A DNA stretch of 64,000 nucleotides from Vandiemenella viatica (Eukaryota; Arthropoda; Insecta; Orthoptera; Morabidae). Within the stretch, counting starts at the first letter, position 1. Each line of letters opens with the position of its first letter. Made by a program: the position numbers and the translations under genes. Shown piece by piece: positions 1 through 10,300 of this stretch. The stretch covers positions 177,675,121 through 177,739,120 of the forward strand of contig CM061919.1 of NCBI GenBank assembly GCA_031002005.1, written 5' to 3'. The notes beneath the pieces were generated by a model. It made no database searches. It worked only from the letters and a program-made list of their open reading frames with translations, and was not told the origin of the DNA.

Positions 1-581
1 TTTTTCACAAGTTTTTCTCCGTTACTGCTTCACAAAACTGGTAAAATTCCTGAGCAAGTCTCTTCAAAATTGAGTTTACAATTCAGCCTTGAGCAATCCA
101 TGGACATTCTGTTTTGCTCTTTAATCCATAAATTTTTCAACGGGCTAAAACTTCTTGCAAAAGCCATTGCTTGTTGGAATGACAAAACAAAACCAACTAT
201 TTTCTTTAAAATTACAAAATTATACGAAACATTTGTTCTAAAGAAATTGGCCCAGATTTTATCGTTGGGCAAGTCTTTTGGAAGGACCTCAAAAACACCT
301 TTCAGATATCTGAACTCTGTTTAAAGGGAATCATTGTTAACTGCATCTAGAATTTTCAAAATACCAGGAAATTCAAAGTGTATTTTCGTGTAAATTTCAA
401 TTCCTCAGATTTAAGGGACAAAAGCTCTAACGTTTTATAAATTGCATCCTTTTGCCCACCGTGATGAATTGGGTTTGAGTAGAAAGATAATATTTGGGAA
501 TTCCGGGACATTAACACATAATTACTGGACACGGGACCAGATACAAAATTCTGGGACATTCCCGGCCATTGGGCAACCCTA
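1..581 (-). mobile_element. hAT-superfamily DNA transposon, 5' end and transposase tail (relic)
   Basis: The minus-strand frame at 30-272 resembles the C-terminal hATC dimerisation region of hAT transposases: a degenerate AxxRxFSPLKNLW stretch (usually SNAxVERxFS), then KEQNRMSMD and CKLNFEETCS. About 300 bases further along in the element direction, 485-581 is a block rich in CCGGGAC/GGGACA that ends in gggcaaccct. This is the kind of 5' terminal sequence (TAGGGTTGCC...) seen on many insect hAT elements. The other end is outside the window, so no target duplication can be checked. No intact transposase is present. The superfamily call rests on motif recognition only. Confidence 0.55.
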
Positions 582-1197
582 GTGAAACTGCTTATACTGG
601 TAGCCTTGTTGTTCCACCTCTTCTCAAACAACAGTAAAGTATAAAGAAGCCTAAAAGCACAAATATTTATGCAACCATTTGGGAGCAAACATTAGTTAAT
701 ACTTATGTCTAATCACTGATTGTTCTACAAGATACAATTGTTAGTCATTGCCATTCAAAGTCTCTTCTGTAGAGGTTAGTAGTTTTTCAAAAAAATCCTT
801 TCATTGTGTTTGAAGCGTTTGTCTTGATTTTCAGCAATCTTGTAGTGTACATTTAAAAGGGTAGAATGTGAAAAGTATAATTACAACTAATGTGTCTTTG
901 TTGTCTCTCTATGGTGACAGTTTTGAAAATTTTTCTTTTTCACAAATGTTAATTTGATAGTCTGTTGAAATCTTGTTTTCAAGCATGATCCTACTTATAA
1001 CAGTTTTGTTCTTAAGTCAGTATTTAATATAATTACCATACTCTTCACTCCTGTTTAAGTATGATAGACCATAAAGTCAATGAAACACTGTATTTTTTCA
1101 TCCTAAAACATTATATACTGCACAGTATTGATTTGCTAGGTTACTTTATTAATACAAAATATACAGGATGTGATCTTTGATATCAGAGTCTTCTCCT
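582..1197. other. AT-rich stretch with no recognised feature
   Basis: No reading frame, repeat motif or splice-flanked exon could be recognised here. It is ordinary AT-rich intergenic or intronic sequence upstream of the first visible NO66 exon. Confidence 0.5.
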
Positions 1198-1440
1198 TTG
1201 GTACCGAGCTTGGTAATGCTTGAGCTTTGCATTTGGGAGGATGTGGGTTCAAATCCGCCTCAGGCATCTTGATTTCAGTTTTCAAAGGTTGCTGAAACCA
1301 CTGCGGCTGTGGCCAAATTTCTTCCTTTTCCGTGTTCCTAATCCTGTCCCACCTCTGATGACCTCAACGATGGTAGGTGAAAAAAAAAAAAAAAAAAAAA
1401 AAACTCCTTTGGCAAGGGCTTTCTCAGCCATCATCTAAGC
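1198..1440 (+). repeat. tRNA-derived SINE with poly(A) tail
   Basis: An internal pol III B-box-like motif (gggttcaaatccg, about 1247) follows a tRNA-like head (ggtaatgcttgagc...). The body continues as 'tcagttttcaaaggtt ... ccttttccgtgttcc ... tctgatgacctcaacgatgg' and ends in a run of about 22 A (1381-1402). The body is related to the other SINEs in the window (9755, 15630, 20957, 24470, 34318 and 57262) but diverged. Confidence 0.7.
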
Positions 1441-2797
1441 AAGTATCAGTAAGGCTCTTGAGGTTGAAGACACTAGTTTGAAAAATTGATTTAAGGAACT
1501 TTGCACTGATTTTTTTTTTTTTTTTTTTTATAATCACCATCTTTGATGCCATTGGAATTGGCTTACCATTTTTTACACTGCCACTATTTCAATTTGTCTT
1601 TCTCATACCATTAAATGTGTTAGGTAAAGTATTTCATGATATAATCACACAAATAACATTAAACAATAACAGAACTACTGTTGGTGTGTATACAAAGGGC
1701 TGGAATACTGGCCTTTGGCAGATGCTATAATGCTGATTAGCTTGGGTCACATCAGAAATTCATTTTTTTCCCATCATTTGTCTTTTGACTGGTTTGATGC
1801 AATCCTCCATCCCTTCCAATCTTGTGCTAACTTCTTCCTTTCCTCTACATACCCATTACAATCCATGTCCTCAATTATCTGCTTCATATATTCTAATTTC
1901 TGCCTTCCTCTTCAGTTCTTAGCATCGACTGTTCCCTCCACTAACAAATAAACCAATCCAGCATGTCTCAAAATAAGACCTACCAACCTGTCTCTTCTTT
2001 CTGTAAGCTTCTTCCACAAAGTTCTTTCCTCACCCATCATTTCCAAAACTCGTTCATTTCATACTTTTTCTGTCCAATTAATTTTCAGCATTCTTCTGTA
2101 GCAACATATTTCAAATTCTTCAATTTTCTTTCTTTCTGGTATTCCTAAAGTCCATGCTTTACTATCATAAAGTGCTGTGCTCCACACATTTTAAAAAAGT
2201 TCTTTCCAAGTCCTAGATCAATATTTGAAACTAAAAGATTTTTTCTTTTTCATGAAGGCTCTTTTTGCTAGTGCTATTCTGCTTTTAACATCATTCCTGC
2301 TTCAGCCATCGGTTGTAATTTTGCTTCACAAGTAGCATATATCACTTATTTCTCCTATTGCATCCGATCCTATGTTTATATTTAATCTACTGTGATTGGT
2401 ATCGTTTCTGTTACATTTAATCACTTTTGCCTTGCTTTGATTTATATTCAGTCCAAAATCTTCCTAACTTCTCAACATCCTCACCCTGTTCTGCTACAAG
2501 ACAATGTCATCAGCACATCCTAGCATTCTGATGTTTTCTCCTTGAACACTTAGGCCACATGAAAATTTTTCTTTTACTTACTTTATTGCTCCTTCTACAT
2601 ACAAGTTGAATATTAACCTTGTCTCACACCCTTTTTAACTGATGTATGTCTCTCATAAGTCTCTACTTTTATTATAGCCACTTGATTATTATAAAGTTTA
2701 TAAAGTATTCATTTATCATGATATTTTAGAACTGATATTTTTTTTTTTAATTTGAATATCTTGCCCCACTTAACATTATTAAAGAAATTTATCCTAA

Positions 2798-3091
2798 TCA
2801 ACAAGGGCCATAAAAGTGTCTGTTTTTCTTGGTCCACCCTTTAAGTATTAATCTTAAAGCCAGAATTGCTTTCCTTGTACCGCGATTTTTCCTAAACCTA
2901 AACTGATCTTCACATACTATGTCTTCTACTACCCTTTCCATTCTTCTGTATATTATTCTGGTCAGTAATTTTGAAGCATGTGATGCTAGACTAATGGTGC
3001 AATAATTCCCACATTTTGTCGGCTTGTGCTTTCTTCGGTAGTGTGAATATGATACTTTTATTAAAATCAGTTGGAATTTCTCTCGTTTCAT
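2798..3091 (-). pseudogene. Reverse transcriptase fragment of the LINE at 1.7-5.3 kb
   Basis: A 97-codon open stretch covers RT fingers/palm motifs: KCGNYCTISLASHASKLL (degenerate NYRPISL-type block), then RRMERVVEDIVCEDQFRFRKNRGTR (the E-x-Q-x-G-F-R-x-x-R-x-T block). It ends before the catalytic FxDxxKAFD block, which is frameshifted. Both the order and the strand fit the endonuclease upstream at 5.3 kb. Confidence 0.7.
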
Positions 3092-3929
3092 AAATTTTTG
3101 ATATCGGCTTTAATAATCTTTAGATTCGTTCTTCACCTTGGGATTTAAGAAGTTCTACAGGGATCTCATCAACTCAAACTGCCTTATTTGCTTTCAAGTA
3201 ATTTGGAGCTTCATCAAATTCTGTCCTCAAAACAGGATCTCCTAAGTCATCAATGTTGACAACGCCTTCTTTTTCTATTACGCGGTTGTTCAAGTCGTCC
3301 CCATCATAGTTTCTCAATGTATTCCTTTCATTGGTTAGCTCTGTCATCTGAGCTTAAAAGAGGTTTCCCATTACCAGCTTTAATGTTTACACCTCTTTTC
3401 TTCATTTCTCCAAAATTCTGTTTGATCTTCCTGTATGCAACATCTACTTTAGCTATGACCATTTCCTTTTCTACTTCTTTACCCTTTTCTTGTAGCCATT
3501 TTTCTTTTGCTTTTTTGTATTTCCTGTTTATTTGATTTCTAATTTGTATTTATTGCTGTCATCCTGCTTCATCCTGACCATTTTTGTACCTTCTGTGACC
3601 CATCAGCTCCAAAATTTCTTCTGTGATTCAATGATTTTGGGCAGCTTGTTACCTAAAGCCTAAAGTTTCTTTACCAGCTTTCATTATTTCTCTCTCCAAT
3701 GCATTCCATTCGTCCTCGGTTGAGCTCCTTTCAGAGTTACTGCTTAGACCTAAGTCTACCATTTCTGCAAATTTCTCTCTCGTATTAGATTGTTTCATTT
3801 TTATTTACTTGAAGTATGTTCTGCATATATTGCTTCCTTATTTGCTTGATTTTCAGCCTGCACTTTATTACTATCAAATTATGGTCAGAGTCTGTCTGCT
3901 CCTGTTTGGTTCACTGGCGATTATTTTTT

Positions 3930-4617
3930 TCACGCGGCCACACCCAAGAGGTACTTTAATACGTTGGGTAAAACCTCTGTCATATGAGCAGTAGAACAAT
4001 GAATAACACTCCAGCAGGGTGTATAAAATATTCAAATTTATTTACAATAATACATAACCACACTATAATATATCAATGGATTCCCTAATTCCCCTGTTAC
4101 TTTACTGCCAGGTCAGTTACCCTTGCGACTAATGTCCGAGCTTGCATTTCATTGATCTTCTATAGTTTTCAGCCATCCCCATTCTAACTTTGTCCATGTT
4201 AGATCATTCCCACCTGCGTTAATAACTGTGCTGGCAGTTGTTCTCTGTCTAGATTGCTTCCATCTTCTGCTCCTCTGTGACTGCCACCAGCTCGCCTCGA
4301 AGACTTCCATTAGAGTCCTGCCAGACAGACCCTCTTCACTCTGTGCGTTCCAATTTTGATCATTAATCCCCCCCACTCCATTGTACCTGGTGGGGAGACT
4401 TACTATCCAACCACTGACCCTGTTGATGTGATAATCCCTAGCCAAATGACATTGTGATTTGCCCACTGCTGCCGACTGGGATGACCAAATCCATAGGTCG
4501 TCGCCTCCTGAGTGTACGTATTCCTTGTGCTGCAACTGACCTAGCTTGCTGTAGTGCTTTATGAAATCTTATATATTCCCATAATGCTCCCCCCCCCCAG
4601 AAAAAAACTTGGGCCAC
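3930..4617 (-). mobile_element. LTR-like insertion splitting the LINE endonuclease
   Basis: On the minus strand the LINE endonuclease reads ...DCKAYPG up to about 4620 and resumes with the SDHNLI motif below about 3905, so the interval is inserted. It contains a C-run (4591-4599), an open frame (4149-4535) with no recognised domain, and a terminal part with a possible polyadenylation context (aataaattt on the minus strand, about 4041). The end segment gtcatatgagcagtagaac (about 3978) recurs at 25878 next to another LINE, so it is a dispersed terminal repeat. An LTR or solo-LTR/short-LTR element fits best, but no RT, integrase or clear primer-binding site was seen. Confidence 0.45.
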
Positions 4618-5312
4618 CACACCTGGATACGCTTTACAGTCTACAACTTGATTCCTTAATCTCTGTTTGACCGTGATACACTCCAGCTAATATCTGCTTG
4701 TATCCCCTGGACGTTTCCAGGTGTATATCATTCTTGCATGGTTCTTAAACAGGGTGTTTGCCACAACTAGCTTACATCTTTCACAAAATTCTAACAACCT
4801 GCTTCCTCACTCATTTCTGTTTCCTAGATCTAAACTTCCTACAGTACTACTCTCTTTTCCTTCTCCCACTATCGCATTGCAATCACCCTTGATTATTAGA
4901 TTTTCCTCCCCCTTCACATATTGGATTAATTCTTAAATCATGGCTTATGTTTTCTCTATTTATTTGTCATCTTCCTGTGACCTTTGCATATACATTTGTT
5001 TTAACGCGGTTGGGTCGGGCTTAGTTTCTGTTTCTAAACTTTTCATAGTAACTCACCCATTTCCCTACTCTTATTCATTACAAATCCTAAACCAGTAACT
5101 CCACTGACAGCTTTTGAGTTAGTTATTCTGTGTCCTCCAGACCAGATATCCTGTGCATCCTTCCACTTAATCCCACTAATCCCGATGACATCTAACTGAA
5201 GTCGTTCTATCTCCCTTTTTAAGTTTTCTAATCTACCTGCTCCATTCAGACTTCTAACATTCCACGCTCCAACTTGTAGAATATTTCTATCCATTCTGAT
5301 GACTCCTCCCTG

Positions 5313-5350
5313 AATAGTCCCCCGCCCGGAGATCCGATTGGGGGACTATT
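5313..5350. repeat. 11-bp perfect hairpin in the LINE 5' region
   Basis: The arms aatagtccccc (5313-5323) and gggggactatt (5340-5350) pair perfectly around a 16-base loop. The hairpin sits about 20 bases upstream of the LINE endonuclease start codon (minus strand, 5294), so it may be part of that element's 5' UTR structure. The role is unknown. Confidence 0.6.
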
Positions 5351-5801
5351 TTACCTCCGTAATATTTTACCCAGCAAGAAGCCATCATGATATATGTAAT
5401 TTGAGAGGATTACATGTCCTCAGGATACTCTTTGGGCCTTTAATACAGTGGTTTCCCGTTGCCTTCTGCATCCCCATGCCATTGATCATTTCTGATTCAT
5501 TTACCTTTAGGGGCCATTTCCAACCCTGGTGCTTGGGACTGCTCCCCGCTCTTCCGCTTGAGACCATTGGCAAGAAGTGGGTGACTATACTAGGAATCTT
5601 TCAGTCATTGGCGCCTTGTCCTTGCAAACAAGGTGCACCACATGAAGGAGAGGTTGACATTTGGTTGGAAAAGGCTCCCAAACCCTTATACCCCCAAAAA
5701 TTCATACTAAAAAGAATAGGCAAGCAGCACTAATTTTGAACCTATTAGAGGAAAGACGAATATTCTGAACAAAATTTGAGTCGTGACTCATATTGTTCAT
5801 A
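5351..5801. other. Unassigned segment, possibly 5' UTR/ORF1 remnant of the LINE
   Basis: Open frames exist here (5338-5733 + and 5385-5573 -) but show no recognisable domain. Position directly upstream of the LINE start makes an eroded 5' region of that element plausible. Confidence 0.3.
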
Positions 5802-6951
5802 CAGGGTGCGGCAGCATAACTTCCTTTTTTAAAATGCGTGCCATTCAGTCGGTTGATATCGTAGCGCAGCGCTAGTGGTCTCATTCGAGAGGCGTGACTA
5901 TAAAGTTTTGTCCCGACACAGTTCAGCTGCCATCATGCGTTGGGACAGTGAGGAGCGTGCGTTTGTCGTTGAGGCCTACTTTTCGAGCGGATATTCTGTG
6001 ATCGCAATCCAGCGTGCTTTTCGGAATCACTTTAATTTAGCCCCGTTGTCCCCTGTCCAGGACCGGAAATCAATTATTACGTGGGTCACTACGTTCAGAC
6101 AACCTGCAAGTGCGACAAGTCGAAGAACTGGAGGCCCTCGGCCCATTAGATCACCCGAGAACATTGAGCTTCAATGTTTCGATCACCACGACGTTCTGCG
6201 GGCAAACATGCGTCTGCCCTTGGAATTTCCGATCGTTCTGTGAGGAGAATTTTTTTTTTCTTTTTTTTTTTTAAGTGATGAAACCCATTTTCATTTGTGT
6301 GGATCCGTCAACAAACAAAACATCCGCTACTGACATCAATCCTCGACAATTGCATCAAAGGCTTCTGCATTCACCTACGGTCACAGTGGGGTGTGCAATT
6401 TTCTCAGGTGGAATTCGGACCGATAAACATGTTACAGGATTTTTTTTCCCACGACTAGATGAGTTGGAGTTAGGGGACACTTGGCTCCAACAAGACGTTG
6501 CAACGGCACACACTTCAAGAACATCGATGGCTGTTTGGAGGGAACACTTCCCAAAGCGCGTCATCTCAATCAGGGGCGATTTGGAGTGGCCGGCCCGCTC
6601 TCCCGATTTGACCCCTTGTGATTTTTTCTATGTTTTTTTTTGTTTGTTTTTTTGAAATCTCGTGTTTATGTGAACCGTTCAAGGACCCTACAAGATTTGA
6701 AGACCAGCATCCAGGAAGAAATTGCGAACATAACGCCTGCTATGCTGGCGGGAGTCATGAGAAACAGAAGAAATCGGTTTACTCGGTGTGTGCAGAATGG
6801 GGGACATCACATACCTGATTTGATCTTCAAAACTAAGTAAAACCAAACTTTATGTATGTGCCTACATTATAAAAAACAAATAAAAAATTTCTGATTCATA
6901 CAATGGGTTTTATTAAGTTTTGAAAAAAGGAAGTTATGCTGCCGCACCCTG
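5802..6951 (+). mobile_element. Tc1/mariner-superfamily element with DUF4817-type transposase, internally damaged
   Basis: Perfect 29-bp terminal inverted repeats lie at 5802-5830 (cagggtgcggcagcataact...) and 6923-6951. The dinucleotide TA flanks both sides (5800-5801 and 6952-6953), the signature target duplication of the superfamily. The 1150-bp element holds broken transposase pieces on the + strand. It lies just upstream of the NO66 exon at 7118, most likely within an intron. Confidence 0.93.
5935..6840 (+). pseudogene. Broken transposase (DUF4817 HTH plus DDE_3-type domain)
   Basis: The start MRWDSEERAFVVEAYFSSGY at 5935 is the N-terminal helix-turn-helix type called DUF4817, found in many insect Tc1/mariner-like transposases. 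The frame continues to RSPENIE (about 6165) and is then lost. A T-rich run (6250-6272) marks a junction, and the protein resumes at about 6275 deep in the catalytic domain (HQRLLHSPTVTVGCAI, then TWLQQDVATAHTSR with a catalytic Asp, then EWPARSPDLTPCDFF). A second T-rich run (6630-6655) interrupts it before a C-terminal part (SRTLQDLKTSIQEEIANITP). The part holding the first catalytic Asp is missing. The protein cannot be functional. Confidence 0.85.
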
Positions 6952-7117
6952 TATCTGAGTGTATATAATATGAATGTTTTATAGCAGATTTGTTGTTATT
7001 TATGTGTAAGGTTTTTATAAATATATAATTCCTAGATACAACAAAATTGCTTATATTTACAAACAATGGGCTAATTTTGAAGCTATGCTAGTTGTATCTT
7101 ATTATTTATTTTACCAG

Positions 7118-7358
7118 TGTCAAAAGTTAAACAATCACCAAAGAAGAAAAAGAGAGTATCATTTGATATTGTCGATGTGGAAAATAATGAAGAAAGTGAA
7201 AGTGACAGTATACCAGACACCATGGAAGAAGACTGTAGTAATGAAATTCCACACTTAGTTAATGGGAATATGGAGAATGAAAGCTCCAATAGTATTGAGG
7301 AAGGCAGGCTTATGTTTGAGTGGATTATTCACCCATTACAGTTTGCTAAGTTTATCAG
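7118..7358 (+). CDS. NO66: NO66 exon: basic/acidic N-terminal region
   Basis: The acceptor ttttaccag ends at 7117 and the donor is cag|gtatgt. A codon is split across the acceptor (one base from the missing upstream exon). It encodes SKVKQSPKKKKRVSF, then a Glu/Asp/Ser-rich linker, then SIEEGRLMFEWIIHPLQFAKFI, the start of the conserved JmjC region. An upstream coding exon must exist because no in-frame ATG precedes the basic stretch. Confidence 0.88.
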
Positions 7359-10300
7359 GTATGTTTTCGGAGTGTAATTTTTATAATTGAACGTAGTTCC
7401 TGAAATGATTAAAATCAAATTTTACTTTATATGTTTATTTCTTGACCAAAATATCTTTCAGTGATCCCTGGGAGAAACGACCTTACTGTGGAAAACGTAA
7501 CGATCCATCATATTATAAAGCCATTTTATCAACAGAGAAGATAGATAAGATGCTACGTGAGCATAATGTGCTGTTTACGAAAAATATTGATGTAACAGTA
7601 TATCGTGATGGACAGAGGGAAACCCTAAACCCTGTTGGCCGTGCCACAGCAGAGCGGATATGGGACTTCTATAATAAGGGATGCAGTGTGAGAGTTCTCA
7701 ATCCTCAAACTTTTATTAAGGAGATGGGTGTGGCCATAGCCACTCTACAGGAACTATTTGGCTGTATGGTGGGTGCTAATATCTACCTTACACCACCAGA
7801 GTCTCAAGGATTTGCTCCTCATTATGATGATATTGAAGCATTTGTGTTGCAAATTGAAGGCAAAAAACACTGGCGTGTCTATTCACCAAGGTATGTTTCT
7901 AAATTATGTTTCCAGCTATCACAAAGTAACAAATTGTTCTATATTATAATTGTCCTTTTTTATCAGTTAGAAGTAACTTCTGTACAAGCCAATAATTTTA
8001 ATTTATTGTATGATAAAAGTTCTGTTTTTGTTGGCCAGGACTGATAAGGAACACCTGCCTCGATTTTCAAGTGAGAACTTTACTCAAGAAGAAATAAGTG
8101 AACCACTATTAGATGTGACATTGAATGCTGGTGACATTCTATACTTTCCTCGTGGCTTCATTCATCAAGCTAACACAGTTCCTGGAGAGCATTCTTTGCA
8201 TATTACATTCTCTTGCTACCAGCGCACAGCATGGGCAGATCTCTTTGAAAAGGTAAAACTGGTTTTGTACAGTGTGATACCAGTTTTTTGGGAAAGTTGT
8301 ACAAAATCACTTAAACAGTTTTTAAAAGTTTACTTCTTGAGAAGCAGATATTGAAGTAAAATTGAAGCCCTCTTTTCAATCTTTTTGAGTACTAATTCCA
8401 GTTAGATATTTCATTTTAAGCTGGAATATTCACTGTTGGAATTTCTTATACTCCTACTGATTCAGGCGCCTGCTAATTCAATAAATAATTTAATTGAGAC
8501 AGTACTGGAGAATGGAAGTTGGAGCTTAAATGATAGGTTATTTCAGGGAAGTAGCAGTTGTTGAGTTCTCTATTATTGTTAAATAACTAGATTCCTAATG
8601 GATTTTTTTTTTCCTACATGTACTTATCTATTTTAACGAATTGTCTCCTATGTCCGTAAAATTTGAATTATCTCTTGTAACTATTTAGCAAAATTATCTG
8701 ACAAGCCTACTGTTACAACATAAAATTTTTGTGTGCCATAAATTTTTATTAAATAGTTATGAAGTAAAGCAAACTCTGCAAAGTGTCTACACACTTTATG
8801 GACTTAGTCAAATGACAGGTTAATAACTAGTCCCACTGAAAATTCTAATATTTTCCAGAGTGCTCTTCTGAATAAGAATGATGCTCGTGAGGAGCTCACA
8901 TACTTAGATCTCAGCCTTTTAAGCCTTGGAGTTGAACTACATTCAGTGTCTTTGTAACTATGTTACATGTTATTTTACTACTTCCGTGTTTGGGAAAACT
9001 GATTATATATTACCTTCAAGAATTCTTCAACTTTAATTCTTTATTCGGTGTCAGTAATTAGATCTTCATATGTACAGAAAGTTTCAATATTTGGGTGTTG
9101 GAGGAAATGGTCTGGGGTCTGTATCTCTCCACAGTTACTCCCATCCATTTCATCATAGCTCCATTTAACCATATAACTTTTCGACTTTAGCAATTGATGG
9201 TTCTCTAAAGCAGCGATTCCCAATTTCCTTTTGGCTATGGAACCCTAATTGATCATACATTTTTTGGCGGATCCCCATTTTTATAAGCGTAAGCTGAAAA
9301 ACCAGTCTTGCATAGGTAAGTCGTCACAAACGGATGCAGAACCATGATAGCCTTCTCATGGCGCGGTTGACTCTTTTCAACGAACATTTTATTTAATACT
9401 CAGATGGAACACGGAACCTTTGTGACCCTTCCACAGAACCCCAGGGTTCTGCGGACCAACATTTGGGAACCACTGCTCTAGGGGATAACCATACATTAGC
9501 TTTTCTTTTGACAGAAAGGTTTCTATGGATGACAGTTGGATTCTTTGTAACGTTGTAGAAAAACTTCTCGGGTTTAAAGTTGAATCATCAGGCAACGTTT
9601 CGGAAGCTTGTACCGCTTCCACTGTCAAGTATTGCCACTGTGAAAATATATTATCTCTATAAGGTTCAAGTTTGCTGTGATGGTGCCTAGTGTCAATCAT
9701 CTGCTTCTTTTTAATCTCTGTGTCTGATTGCTATATCAGCCAAACGATAAATGGAAATTTGGAACAAGCCCGGTTGATTAATAACATCCAGATCTGACAT
9801 TTAGAAAACATGGGTTCAAACCCTGTCTGGCAGTCCAAATTTCGGTTTTCTATAGTTTTTCCAAAATCACTCCAGGGGAATGTCGGGATGGTTCCATCAA
9901 AAGGCCATGGCTGAATTCCTTCCTGTACTTTGACCTCGTCTTCACTTGCTTCTAATGAGCTGTAGAGTCCCAAGCAAAAACTATAAGTTTGGTTAGAGCA
10001 GTGTGCTCCTCATGTTAAGCAGACCAGTTCGCAAATCATATCCCTTTCGTAGACTTTCCTTTTCAGCTCTTGGCAGTGCCTTTTGAGGGTCAGAAAATGG
10101 TTCAGTTTGATTTACAAATATTTGGTTTGGCATAATGTTTACATTTCTCTACTCTCCAACTTTATTTGTGTTTCTTGCTTTTCTATTATCTAGGTTGAAG
10201 GAGCAAACACAAGTTTTTGTCAGTTTCTTTTAGATGATTTTATTTTAAAAACTGCTGAATTTTCTTTGGTATTTGTTAATGTCTGTTCCAGTTAATCAAA

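Larger units (their letters stand above)
1736..5300 (-). mobile_element. Decayed non-LTR retrotransposon (EN-RT LINE, RTE/CFDP2-like)
   Basis: Read on the minus strand, the order is endonuclease, RT, C-terminal domain. The endonuclease start lies at 5043-5294 (ILQVGAWNVRSLNGAGRLEN). Its middle is at about 4690-4910 (GDxNAIVGEGKE-type region), and its end at about 3870-3900 reads DSDHNLI, a typical catalytic SDH motif. RT fragments follow (2798-3091: NYCTISLASHASKLLTRIIY and EDQFRFRKNRGTRKAILALR). The C-terminal domain typical of this LINE group runs at about 1750-2190 (TALYDSKAWTLG ... RRMLKINW ... GEERTLWKKL ... ILRHAGL). Many stops and frameshifts make it dead. A 0.7-kb element interrupts the endonuclease at about 3930-4617. 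Clade assignment (RTE-like) is tentative. Confidence 0.75.

Noticed and set aside
4149..4535. 128-codon open frame as a host gene
   Set aside because: It lies wholly inside an insertion that splits a LINE endonuclease; no recognised domain and no splice sites.
5338..5733. 131-codon plus-strand frame
   Set aside because: No domain recognised, and it overlaps the presumed 5' region of a minus-strand LINE.
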